Source: Lachnospiraceae bacterium (GTDB lineage Bacteria; Bacillota; Clostridia; Lachnospirales; Lachnospiraceae). From it: a stretch of DNA of 64,000 nt. Of this stretch, positions 16,276 to 24,505 are shown piece after piece. Under the pieces are notes generated by a model. That model did no database searches. It was not told the DNA's origin and worked only from the letters and a program-made list of their open reading frames with translations. Location of the stretch: positions 62,001 to 126,000 of the forward strand of contig CAJTBF010000006.1 of assembly GCA_910574195.1 (NCBI GenBank), in the 5' to 3' direction. The stretch's first letter is position 1, and each line of letters opens with the position of its first letter. The position numbers and the translations under genes were made by a program.

Positions 16276-17254
16276 ATGGAGAATGTAAAAAGCAAAGCAG
16301 GGCAGAAATGGCTGGTCATTGCAGTATTCATGTTTGTTCCGCTGCTGTTGCTGTTTGTATTTACTTATGTGCCGTTTTTTAAGATGGTACAGTTTAGTTT
16401 TTATAAAATGAAATATATCGGTCCCAGAACCTTTGTGGGCCTGAAAAATTATGCGGATGTATTTTCAAGGAAGGAATGTTTCCAGTCTCTTTTCGTCAGC
16501 GTCTACTATATGGCAGGTGCAGTGATACAGCTTGCGCTTGCGTTGTTCCTGGCGACAATGCTGGTATTTAAGACGAAGGGAAGTTCCGTTTTTAAAGGGG
16601 GCAATGTTCTTCCCGTATCTGATCTGCGGAATTGCCATCGGATTTATCTTCAAGTTTTTCTATGCAAGAGGATTCGTGTTTGACTCTTTTCTGCAGATGA
16701 TCGGGATTGATCTGGACCACATTCCGCTCTGGCTGGAGGACGAGAATATCAATAATATTTCCCTGGCGGCAACTTCCGTGTGGAGGTATACCGGGCAGAA
16801 TATGATTCTGTTTCTGGGCGCCATGATGTCGGTGGACACGGATTTGTATGAGGCGTCCGATCTGGACGGTGCGAATAAATGGCATCAGTTCCGCTATATC
16901 ATTCTGCCGAGTATCAAATCCATTGTGGTGCTGAATCTGATTCTTTCCATCAGTGGTTCTCTGAGTGCGTTTGAACCGCCTTATGTTATCACGAACGGCG
17001 CATGGGGAACCGGAACCTATTTTGTAATCATGAACCGGCTGGCGCATGAGAATCAAAAAGTCGGTCTTGCCTGCGCGATGGCAATTGTACTTCTGGCAAT
17101 CATTGTGGTTTGTACCATTGCACAGAATCTGTTCTTTAAATATGCCTTTGATGACGGAACTTCAGATGAATCCAAGGCAGCGGTAAGACGGAGAAAACGT
17201 GCGGAAAAGGAAGCGAGAAAAGCGGCGGCACAGAAGGGAGGAATTCGGGCATGA
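16276..17254 (+). pseudogene. Sugar ABC transporter permease 1, frameshifted
   Basis: A CUT1 MalF/UgpA-type permease: TM1 near residues 12-32, a first periplasmic loop, and further TM helices. The EAA-type loop is at EASDLDGANKWHQFRYIILP in the second part. The frame breaks in a run of five G (16597-16601). With four G the reading becomes SSVFKGAMFFPYLICGIAIG and continues without interruption to 17254, about 325 residues. As written, the first part ends at 16683. The gene ends in ATGA overlap with permease 2. It would form the channel with permease 2 for imported manno-oligosaccharides. The homopolymer setting makes a sequencing error a real possibility. Confidence 0.88.
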
Positions 17255-18099
17255 CATTGAAAAAAAGAAAATTCAAAACCGTGCTGTTTACGATTTTTAA
17301 ATATGTGGTACTGATTACAGGCTCCCTGATTGCCCTGGCTCCAGTGCTGGTCTGTGTATTCACGGCATTTAAGACAGAAGAAGAGTATAATGCGACTTCC
17401 GTGCTCACACTTCCGAAATCATTTGGTTATCTTGAAAATTTTAAAGTAGCAATCGAGAAGGCCAATATGCTTCGTGGATTTTTCAACACGGCGCTGGTAC
17501 TCATTGTCGTATTGACCGCGTCGATTTTTATCGGTTCCATGCTGGCCTATGTGCTGAACCGTTTTAAATTCAAAGGCAACGGCGTGATTCAGCAATTGTT
17601 TACCTTTGCGGCTTTGATTCCCGGGATCGCTACGCAGGTAACGGTATATCAGATTATGTATTCCCTGGGATTGATCAATCATTTGTATGGTTATATGATT
17701 GTACTGATGGGAACGGATATTATTTCCATCTACATTTTCCTTCAGTTTTTCGAGAATCTTCCGGTATCGTTGGATGAGTCGGCAATCATGGACGGATGTA
17801 CGTATTTTGGCGTGTTCTTTAAAATTTTGTTCCCGCTTTTAAAACCGGCCATTGTAACTTCTCTGGTTTTGAAAGGGGTCAGCGTTTACAATGAGTACTA
17901 TATGTCCAATCTGTACCTGCAGGATTCCAACCTGAAAACAATTTCCACAGCGTTGTATGTCTTTACAGGGCCTTATGGAAACCGGTATAATTATATCTGC
18001 GCGGGCGTATTGATTACGATTATTCCGATCTTTATTCTGTTCCTGATCTTCCAGAAACAGGTATACAGCGGTATGGCTGCCGGCGCCGTAAAAGGTTAA
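17251..18099 (+). CDS. Sugar ABC transporter permease 2 (MalG-like)
   Basis: A 282-residue CUT1 permease with six predicted TM helices. The conserved cytoplasmic loop is ESAIMDGCTYFGVFFKILFP (about residues 174-193), which contacts the ATPase. It overlaps the preceding permease by four bases (ATGA). Intact, unlike the two upstream genes of the transporter. As usual for clostridial CUT1 systems no ATPase is linked; a shared MsmK/MsiK-type ATPase elsewhere in the genome would energise it. Confidence 0.93.
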   Translation: MTLKKRKFKTVLFTIFKYVVLITGSLIALAPVLVCVFTAFKTEEEYNATSVLTLPKSFGYLENFKVAIEKANMLRGFFNTALVLIVVLTASIFIGSMLAYVLNRFKFKGNGVIQQLFTFAALIPGIATQVTVYQIMYSLGLINHLYGYMIVLMGTDIISIYIFLQFFENLPVSLDESAIMDGCTYFGVFFKILFPLLKPAIVTSLVLKGVSVYNEYYMSNLYLQDSNLKTISTALYVFTGPYGNRYNYICAGVLITIIPIFILFLIFQKQVYSGMAAGAVKG

Positions 18100-18218
18100 T
18101 AAATTGTTTTTGCAGTATCCCTGGAGGCGTTATCTGCTTTCGGGGATATTGTAACTTGGATTTTTCTATATTTTTGTAGTAATACGGCAAAAAACAGATT
18201 GTCGGAAAGGAGTGTTAC

Positions 18219-19244
18219 ATGATGAGTGAAGTAAAAATAATTGCGCCGGCCGTGGCGAATGTGCCCTGGCAGGAACGGACAGAAGCAGGAAACGGCGCGC
18301 CCATATGGCGTTATACGGAGAATCCGGTTATTGGGCGGAATCCTGCCAAAGAGGTGGCGCGGATTTTTAACAGTGCGGTGATGCCGTACGAAGATGCGTT
18401 TATCGGGGTGTTCCGGGGAGAACAGACGAACGGAGTTCCTTATATCTATCTGGGGAGAAGCCAGGATGCCATTCACTGGGAATTTGAAGAGGAGAAGATT
18501 TCCTTTGTAGATGAAGAAGGAAATTCGTTTATGCCCCGGTATGCGTATGATCCCAGACTGGTGAAAGTAGAAGATACGTATTATATCATCTGGTGCCAGG
18601 ATTTTTACGGGGCCGCCATCGGCATGGCCAGGACGACGGATTTCAAAACATTTGTAAGAGTTGAAAATCCGTTCCTGCCGTTTAATCGGAACGCGGTTCT
18701 GTTTCCAAGAAAAATCCACGGGAATTTTATGATGCTTTCCCGGCCCAGCGACAGCGGGCACACGCCGTTCGGGGACATCTTCCTCTCGGAAAGCCCGGAT
18801 CTGGTCTATTGGGGAAAACACCGTCACGTGATGGGAAAGAGTGAAAACTGGTGGGAGTCTCTTAAGATCGGAGGCGGCGCGGCTCCCATCGAGACAACGG
18901 AAGGATGGCTGCTATTCTATCATGGAGTCGGCGGAACCTGTAATGGTTATGTATACAGCATCGGCGGTGCGATTCTGGATATCGACAATCCATCGATCGT
19001 AAAATACCGTTGTGAGAATTTCCTTCTGACGCCGGAAGAATGGTATGAAGAACGGGGGTTTGTTCCCAATGTGACCTTCCCCTGCGCCACGCTTCATGAT
19101 GCCGAAAGCGGAAGGATCGCGATCTATTACGGGGCGGCGGATACCTATGTGGGGCTTGCCTTTACAACAGCGGAGGAAATTATTTCTTATATTAAAGAAC
19201 ATAGTGTAGTCCGGCCGAATGATACGGAGATCGGGAAGCGGTAG
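18219..19244 (+). CDS. GH130 phosphorylase, probable beta-1,4-mannooligosaccharide phosphorylase
   Basis: A 341-residue five-bladed beta-propeller enzyme of family GH130. Seen: YTENPVIGRNP near residues 32-42, IFNSAVMPYEDAFIGVFRG near 49-67, RYAYDPRL with the conserved catalytic Asp111, and SLKIGGGAAPIETTEGWLLF. The features fit the subgroup acting on manno-oligosaccharides (RaMP2-like, GH130_2). That subgroup uses phosphate to release alpha-mannose-1-phosphate from the non-reducing end. The epimerase and the GH130_1-like enzyme downstream complete the known pathway. Two adjacent ATGs (18219, 18222) follow GGAAAGGAG. Family certain, exact substrate inferred from context. Confidence 0.9.
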   Translation: MMSEVKIIAPAVANVPWQERTEAGNGAPIWRYTENPVIGRNPAKEVARIFNSAVMPYEDAFIGVFRGEQTNGVPYIYLGRSQDAIHWEFEEEKISFVDEEGNSFMPRYAYDPRLVKVEDTYYIIWCQDFYGAAIGMARTTDFKTFVRVENPFLPFNRNAVLFPRKIHGNFMMLSRPSDSGHTPFGDIFLSESPDLVYWGKHRHVMGKSENWWESLKIGGGAAPIETTEGWLLFYHGVGGTCNGYVYSIGGAILDIDNPSIVKYRCENFLLTPEEWYEERGFVPNVTFPCATLHDAESGRIAIYYGAADTYVGLAFTTAEEIISYIKEHSVVRPNDTEIGKR

Positions 19245-19273
19245 CGGTCCGCCCGCGGGGGCAGCAGGTATTT

Positions 19274-20428
19274 GTGGAAGAAATAGGCAGGCACCTTACG
19301 GAAAAAATCATCCCGTTCTGGGAAGGGCTAAAGGATGAGGAACAGGGCGGCTATTACGGATATATGGGGTATGATCTTGCCGTGGATAAAACCTATGAAA
19401 AGGGATGCATCCTCAACAGCAGGATTCTGTGGTTCTTTTCCAATGCGTATTTGCTTCTTGGGGAGGAACATTTGCGGGAACATGCCAGGCATGCATATTG
19501 TTTTTTAAGAGAACATTGCCTGGATCCGGAATACGGCGGGGTATACTGGTCCGTGACCTGTGACGGGCAGAGAAAAGACAGTACGAAACATACGTATAAT
19601 CAGGCGTTTGCGATTTATGCGCTGGCTTCATATTATGACGCGGCCGGGGACAGGGACGCTTTAGAGTTGGCATATGAGCTGCAGAATCTGATTGAAGAGA
19701 AATGTACGGATGCGTGGGGGTATCTGGAGGCATTTAACCGGAGATTTGAACCGGAAGACAATGAAAAATTATCGGAAAACGGCGTACTTGCGGAAAAGAC
19801 CATGAATACTCTGCTCCATGTTTTTGAAGCGTATACGGAATTGTACCGGGTAAGCCCGGATGAGCGGACAAAAGAATGTCTGTGCCGGATGCTGGATACG
19901 GTGGAAGCGAAAGTTTATAACCGGGAACTGGGCCGGCAGGAGGTGTTTTTTGACAGACAGTGGAATTCCCTGCTGGATCTGTATTCCTACGGGCATGATA
20001 TTGAGGCGGCCTGGCTTCTGGATCGGGGACTTTCCATCCTGCAGGATTCAGTTTATACAAAGAAAATCGCGCCGATTACGGCGGAAATCGCGAAAAATAT
20101 TTATGAGCGGGCATTTGTGGAAAATTCGCTGCTCAATGAAGCGGAAAATAAAATTCCGGACACCACAAGAGTCTGGTGGGTGCAGGCGGAGACGATCGTT
20201 GGTTTTCTCAATGAATATCAGAAGCATGGAGATGAAAAATACCGGGAGGCCGCGAAAGCGGTATGGGGGTATATTCAGTCTTACCTGATTGATCCACGGG
20301 AAGGATCCGAGTGGTTCTGGGCGGTGGACGCGAAAGGGAATCCGTTGGAGAAACCCATTGTAGAGCCCTGGAAGTGCCCCTATCATAACGGGCGTATGTG
20401 TATGGAAGTCCTCCGGCGGTTTGGATGA
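19274..20428 (+). CDS. Cellobiose 2-epimerase (AGE family)
   Basis: A 384-residue alpha/alpha-barrel enzyme of the N-acylglucosamine/cellobiose 2-epimerase family. Three histidines match the catalytic set of characterised enzymes: His182 (NTLLHVFEAY), His241 (SYGHDIEAAWLL) and His371 (KCPYHNGRM). KHTYNQAFAIYAL at 105-117 and WWVQAETIVGF are also typical. It would convert beta-1,4-mannobiose to 4-O-beta-mannosyl-glucose, the substrate of the phosphorylase encoded next. The start is a GTG with a weak ribosome site, 29 bases after the GH130 stop. The start is supported because the family N-terminus begins there. Confidence 0.92.
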   Translation: MEEIGRHLTEKIIPFWEGLKDEEQGGYYGYMGYDLAVDKTYEKGCILNSRILWFFSNAYLLLGEEHLREHARHAYCFLREHCLDPEYGGVYWSVTCDGQRKDSTKHTYNQAFAIYALASYYDAAGDRDALELAYELQNLIEEKCTDAWGYLEAFNRRFEPEDNEKLSENGVLAEKTMNTLLHVFEAYTELYRVSPDERTKECLCRMLDTVEAKVYNRELGRQEVFFDRQWNSLLDLYSYGHDIEAAWLLDRGLSILQDSVYTKKIAPITAEIAKNIYERAFVENSLLNEAENKIPDTTRVWWVQAETIVGFLNEYQKHGDEKYREAAKAVWGYIQSYLIDPREGSEWFWAVDAKGNPLEKPIVEPWKCPYHNGRMCMEVLRRFG

Positions 20429-20446
20429 GAAGGAAGGGGAACGGTA

Positions 20447-21619
20447 ATGATACATAGCAGATATTATGAGGAATTGAAGAAATATGAGGAACTCATTTCC
20501 AGAAAGAACCGGAAAAGTGATTTTTATAACGGGATTTTTGACCGGTATGAAAATCCGGTTCTGACAAGAGAACATGCGCCTCTTCACTGGAGATATGATC
20601 TGGAGGAGGAGACGAATCCCTGGTTTATGGAACGGCTTGGCATCAACGCGGTGATGAATTCCGGCGCCATAGAACTGAACGGAAAGTTTTATCTGGTCGC
20701 CAGAGTGGAAGGCAATGACAGGAAATCTTTTTTTGCCGTAGCGGAGAGCGACAATGGAATCGACGGTTTTCGGTTCTGGGATTATCCGGTTTGCCTGCCG
20801 GATACCTGTCCGGAAGAGACGAATGCATATGATATGCGCCTGACGAAGCATGAGGACGGATTTATCTATGGAGTATTCTGTTCAGAAAGTAAAGATCTGT
20901 CCAATCCGGATCTTTCGGCGGCCGTGGCACAGGCCGGAATTGTACGTACAAAGGATCTGAAGACATGGGAACGACTGGATAACCTGAAAACGCTGCACTC
21001 TCCGCAGCAGCGAAATGTGCTGCTCCATCCGGAATTTGTACACGGGAACTATGCATTTTACACACGTCCCATGGATGGTTTTATTGATACCGGAAGCGGC
21101 GGCGGGATCGGCTTCGGACTCTGTGAGGATATTGAACACGCGGTGATTGACGAAGAGGTAATCACAAGCCGCCGGGTATATCATACGCTGACGGAGGCGA
21201 AGAACGGGGCCGGCGCGGTGCCGATCAAAGGGAAGAAATGCTGGATTCATATTGCCCATGGAGTACGGAACACCGCGGCTGGTCTGCGGTATGTGCTGTA
21301 CGTGTTTGGGACGGATCTGAAAAGTCCGGAAAAAGTGATTGCGGAGCCTTCCGGCGTGTTTCTGGTTCCTCTGGGAAAAGAACGGGTGGGAGATGTGTCC
21401 AACGTGGTGTTTACGAACGGCGCGATCGCCAGGGAAAACGGGGACGTTTATCTCTATTATGCGTCCTGTGACACTCGGATGCATGTGGCGACAACCACCG
21501 TGGAAAAATTGGAAGATTATCTGTTCCATACACCGAAGGATGCACGCAGGACGGCAGACTGCGTGAAACAACGCTGTGAACTGATTGACAGAAATATGGA
21601 GCTGCTGGAACGTGTTTGA
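20447..21619 (+). CDS. GH130 4-O-beta-D-mannosyl-D-glucose phosphorylase
   Basis: A 390-residue GH130 enzyme of the mannosylglucose phosphorylase subgroup (GH130_1, EC 2.4.1.281 type). Seen: [20 protein letters not shown] near residues 70-89, [13 protein letters not shown] with the conserved Asp129, [20 protein letters not shown], and [14 protein letters not shown]. The reaction is mannosyl-glucose + phosphate giving mannose-1-phosphate + glucose. It lies directly after the epimerase, the same order as in known mannan loci. Its last two codons and stop are contributed by a small inverted-repeat element (21605-21685), so the natural C-terminus may be slightly altered. Confidence 0.93.
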   Translation: MIHSRYYEELKKYEELISRKNRKSDFYNGIFDRYENPVLTREHAPLHWRYDLEEETNPWFMERLGINAVMNSGAIELNGKFYLVARVEGNDRKSFFAVAESDNGIDGFRFWDYPVCLPDTCPEETNAYDMRLTKHEDGFIYGVFCSESKDLSNPDLSAAVAQAGIVRTKDLKTWERLDNLKTLHSPQQRNVLLHPEFVHGNYAFYTRPMDGFIDTGSGGGIGFGLCEDIEHAVIDEEVITSRRVYHTLTEAKNGAGAVPIKGKKCWIHIAHGVRNTAAGLRYVLYVFGTDLKSPEKVIAEPSGVFLVPLGKERVGDVSNVVFTNGAIARENGDVYLYYASCDTRMHVATTTVEKLEDYLFHTPKDARRTADCVKQRCELIDRNMELLERV

Positions 21620-21685
21620 AAATTCATTTCTCCAGCAAACTGTGACGCACATCTGCCAGAAAGCAATTTTCGAACACGCTCTGGA
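21605..21685. repeat. Short member of the GTGTTTGAAAATTC inverted-repeat element family
   Basis: The left end (CGTGTTTGAAAATTCATT, from 21611) and right end (AGAAAGCAATTTTCGAACAC, about 21658-21677) match the two ends of the 164-bp element at 55873-56036, but the middle is only about 30 bases. The stop codon TGA of the GH130_1 gene lies in the left end. Confidence 0.8.
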
Positions 21686-21786
21686 ACATGCCTGAACAGA
21701 ACGTGGAACAACATCACAGAGCGCGGCTGCTTTTCGAAAGATTCGGATGGGCCGCGTGGACAACAGACGATACAGGAGGAATGGGG

Positions 21787-22461
21787 ATGGTCGTAAGAAA
21801 GTGGATTGAGGATATCCGGACGAAGACGAAAGAAATGAGTCGGGAGCAGACGGTGGAATACGTGGCGACGTATTACTGGTATCATATCCTTTTAGTTTTT
21901 CTCGCACTGGGTCTTCTCCTGCTTTTGATCTATCACATCGGCTGGGGAGACCGCCGGAAAGAATTTACCTGCGCGCTGGTGAATCAGGAGGTGGATTTCG
22001 CAAGAGATCGGGAGATGACGAAACAGTTTGCTTCGTTTTCCGGAAAGAACGAAAAGAAACTGGCGGTAGATTCGGATTATCTGATTTCTTATGAAGATAT
22101 CAGACTGGAGGGAGCCAACGAAAGTTCCTATGAAAAATTTTTCTTCAACTGGTCTTCGGGAGTTCTGGATGCTGTGGTGATGCCGGAAAGTTTTTATCAG
22201 TATTGTCGGAAATTGGGAGGCGCATTTCTGGAAATGGAGGGGCTGCTTTCGGAAGACGAAATATCTGAATGGAAGGAACGGTTTTATCAGGATGCCGGAA
22301 AAAATACCGGGATCTATTTGGAAGGATTGGCATTGGAAGAGATGCTGCAAACGGATCCCTGGGATCCGGTACTGCTGGTATTTCCGGCAGAGACAAAACA
22401 GAAGGAACTGTGCGGCGCATTTTTGAAATTTGCAATGTATGGTCATAAGATGCAGGACTAA
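21787..22461 (+). CDS. Membrane-anchored protein of unknown function in the mannoside locus
   Basis: A 224-residue protein with a single N-terminal TM helix (about residues 28-50, WYHILLVFLALGLLLLLIYH) and an extracellular domain of about 170 residues. I do not recognise the family. The start at 21787 is chosen because CAGGAGGAA lies about 6 bases upstream; in-frame codons further up would be inside or next to the repeat element. It precedes a YesL-like protein, and such pairs occur in carbohydrate loci. A role in sugar sensing or transport is possible but unsupported by motifs. Confidence 0.7.
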   Translation: MVVRKWIEDIRTKTKEMSREQTVEYVATYYWYHILLVFLALGLLLLLIYHIGWGDRRKEFTCALVNQEVDFARDREMTKQFASFSGKNEKKLAVDSDYLISYEDIRLEGANESSYEKFFFNWSSGVLDAVVMPESFYQYCRKLGGAFLEMEGLLSEDEISEWKERFYQDAGKNTGIYLEGLALEEMLQTDPWDPVLLVFPAETKQKELCGAFLKFAMYGHKMQD

Positions 22462-22588
22462 TATAAAGGAAGCAAGGGAAATGGCTTCTGTCCGTACAGA
22501 ATACAAAAAAACTCATGCAGCGAGTGTGCGGGAAGATTCTAAGGGAAGAGAAACAGGAGCGATCAAAGAGACGGGAAGGGAGAACAGG

Positions 22589-23194
22589 ATGAAAAAACTG
22601 AATGTAGAAAATCCGTTTTTTGAATTTATGGGGAGGATCGGAGACGTTATGGCAGTGAATGTGTTGTTTCTCGTGTTTTCCATCCCGGTTGTGACAATCG
22701 GAGCGTCTTATACGGCCTTGTATCAGACGCTTCGAGAGATACAGGAAGGAAAAACGGTGTGGAAAAGTTTTTGGGCCGCATGGAGGGGCGCGCTGAAACA
22801 CAGTATCCCGGTGTGGATCTTCCTGTTGGTCTGCGGAGCGATTCTGGTATTTGACATTCTGTTTCTCGGCCGCTTTGACGGCAGTGGGTTCTGGAAAATT
22901 GTCGGAGTCGTAACAGGGGCTTTCCTTCTCCTGTGGAGTATGGTATTCTGCTATCTGTTCCCGGTTGTGCTCCAGGAGGGCGGAAGAGGGAAAGAAATGC
23001 TGGGAAAAAGTCTTTTTCTTGCCGTGCAGAATCTTCCCTGTACGATGCCGATGGTGGTTTTAAACAGTATCCCGGCGATCTGTATTGTACTGGGCGGCTT
23101 TTTTATGGGAATTGCCGTCCCCATCTATATGGTTGCCGGTTTTGGAGCAACGGCATATTTGAATCTGTTTTTATTGGAACGGTGCAGAAAGTAG
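22589..23194 (+). CDS. YesL family membrane protein (DUF624)
   Basis: A 201-residue integral membrane protein with four to five TM helices and the DUF624 signature (NPFFEFMGRIGDVMAVNVLF near residues 8-27, then PVVTIGASYTALYQTLREI near 33-51). These proteins accompany CUT1 sugar importers and polysaccharide loci in Firmicutes; their function is unknown. The start at 22589 fits the family length; longer in-frame starts would add an unrelated charged N-terminus. Confidence 0.88.
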   Translation: MKKLNVENPFFEFMGRIGDVMAVNVLFLVFSIPVVTIGASYTALYQTLREIQEGKTVWKSFWAAWRGALKHSIPVWIFLLVCGAILVFDILFLGRFDGSGFWKIVGVVTGAFLLLWSMVFCYLFPVVLQEGGRGKEMLGKSLFLAVQNLPCTMPMVVLNSIPAICIVLGGFFMGIAVPIYMVAGFGATAYLNLFLLERCRK

Positions 23195-23214
23195 TGGCCG
23201 GGAGGGGTGAGGGA

Positions 23215-24345
23215 ATGAGGAGGAATGAAGTGAGAATTCGGCCGGATGATGAGCGATTGTCTTATAGTGGAAGAATTGATTGGAGCGATCGGGAAGCGCC
23301 GGTGTTCGTCTATCCATGTACTTCAGTAAACATTCGATTTACAGGAAATCAATTGAAAATACATGTAGAGAATCATAGAGTATACTGGAACAATTATCTG
23401 GGTTGTATTCTGGATGGAAAGCAGTTCTCACTGCCGCTTCCGGAAAAAGGGGAAGCGCTTCTGGAGATTCCGGTGGAACAGACGGAAAGAGAGGAACATG
23501 AAGCGCTTTTCTTTAAAAGACAGGATGCATGTCACGAAGTAAAGATACTGGGAATCGAATTGGAAGACAGCGCCAGGCTTCTTACACCGCAAAAGAAATC
23601 CGAAAGAAGGATAGAAGTGTATGGGGATTCTGTATCCGCAGGAGAGGTATCGGAGGCGGTAGATTTTGTAGGATGCGAGGACCCGGCGCATCAGGGGGAA
23701 TATTCGAATAGCTGGTATTCCTATGCATGGATGACTGCCCGGAAATTGCATGCGGAAATTCATGATATTGTACAGGGCGGCATCGCACTTCTGGATCAGA
23801 CAGGATGGTTTTGTGCCCCGGACGGCATCCCTTGTCGGACAGAGGATGAGGTCTGTTCGTCCGGAGTGCATGGGGTGCCAGATACCCGGATGGGTACAGG
23901 AATGGAGACAATATGGGATAAGATTCGGTATCGTTTGGATTTGGGGAAAGTTCTGGACTGGGAATTTGAGAGATATATTCCTCAGCTTGTGATTGTGGCT
24001 TTGGGACAGAATGACAGTCACCCGGAGGATTACATGAAAGTGGAATCCCAGGGGAAAAAGGCAGAAAAGTGGAGACGGCATTACAAAACATTTCTGGGGA
24101 AACTAAGAAAAGTGTATCCGGAGGCCCATATTGTCTGCTGCACAACGCTTTTATATCATGATCATGCATGGGATCAGGCAATTGGACAGGTGGTGCAGGA
24201 ATTAAAGGATGAGAGAATCACACAGTATTTGTTTCGGCGAAACGGGAGGGGAACGCCGGGACACCTGCGGATACCGGAGGCAAAGGAAATGGCGGAAGAA
24301 CTTTCGGCATATATCGAGAGTCTTGCAATAAAAGGATGGGAGTGA
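23215..24345 (+). CDS. CE2 family carbohydrate esterase (SGNH fold) with repeat-derived insertion
   Basis: A 376-residue intracellular esterase. The N-terminal beta-sandwich (about 1-125) and SGNH hydrolase domain (about 130-370) match family CE2. Seen: YGDSVSAGE with nucleophile Ser139, VIVALGQNDSHPEDY (259-273), and TPGHLRIPEA with His350. Mannan loci of gut Lachnospiraceae encode CE2 acetyl-mannan esterases, so deacetylation of imported manno-oligosaccharides is the expected role. Residues about 207-229 are an insertion between GWFCAPD and GMETIWDK that is short in typical members. The DNA there (23834-23898) is a copy of palindromic repeat A. Whether the insertion harms activity is unknown. 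No signal peptide. Confidence 0.85.
   Translation: MRRNEVRIRPDDERLSYSGRIDWSDREAPVFVYPCTSVNIRFTGNQLKIHVENHRVYWNNYLGCILDGKQFSLPLPEKGEALLEIPVEQTEREEHEALFFKRQDACHEVKILGIELEDSARLLTPQKKSERRIEVYGDSVSAGEVSEAVDFVGCEDPAHQGEYSNSWYSYAWMTARKLHAEIHDIVQGGIALLDQTGWFCAPDGIPCRTEDEVCSSGVHGVPDTRMGTGMETIWDKIRYRLDLGKVLDWEFERYIPQLVIVALGQNDSHPEDYMKVESQGKKAEKWRRHYKTFLGKLRKVYPEAHIVCCTTLLYHDHAWDQAIGQVVQELKDERITQYLFRRNGRGTPGHLRIPEAKEMAEELSAYIESLAIKGWE
23834..23898 (+). repeat. Palindromic repeat family A copy inside the CE2 esterase gene
   Basis: TCGGACAG...GTCTGTTCGTCCGGAG followed by CAGATACCCGGATGGGTACAGG aligns with the units at 8474-8616 and the partial copy at 6143-6200. It keeps the reading frame. Confidence 0.7.
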
Positions 24346-24505
24346 GTGTGATGGTACAGAAGGGACGGAAATATAAAAGTATTTTTGTGCCCGCCTTTTG
24401 GGCAATGTGCGGAAAGAAGTTATATTCCTGGAAATGTTTCCGTCAGAGGAAAGAGAGTATAAACAGATTTTAAAAATAACGGGAAAAAGGGAGGAGATAT
24501 CAAAG

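Noticed and set aside
22933-23214. Extended N-terminus of the CE2 esterase frame
   Set aside because: It overlaps the YesL-like gene and lacks a ribosome site; the ATG at 23215 has one and fits the family.
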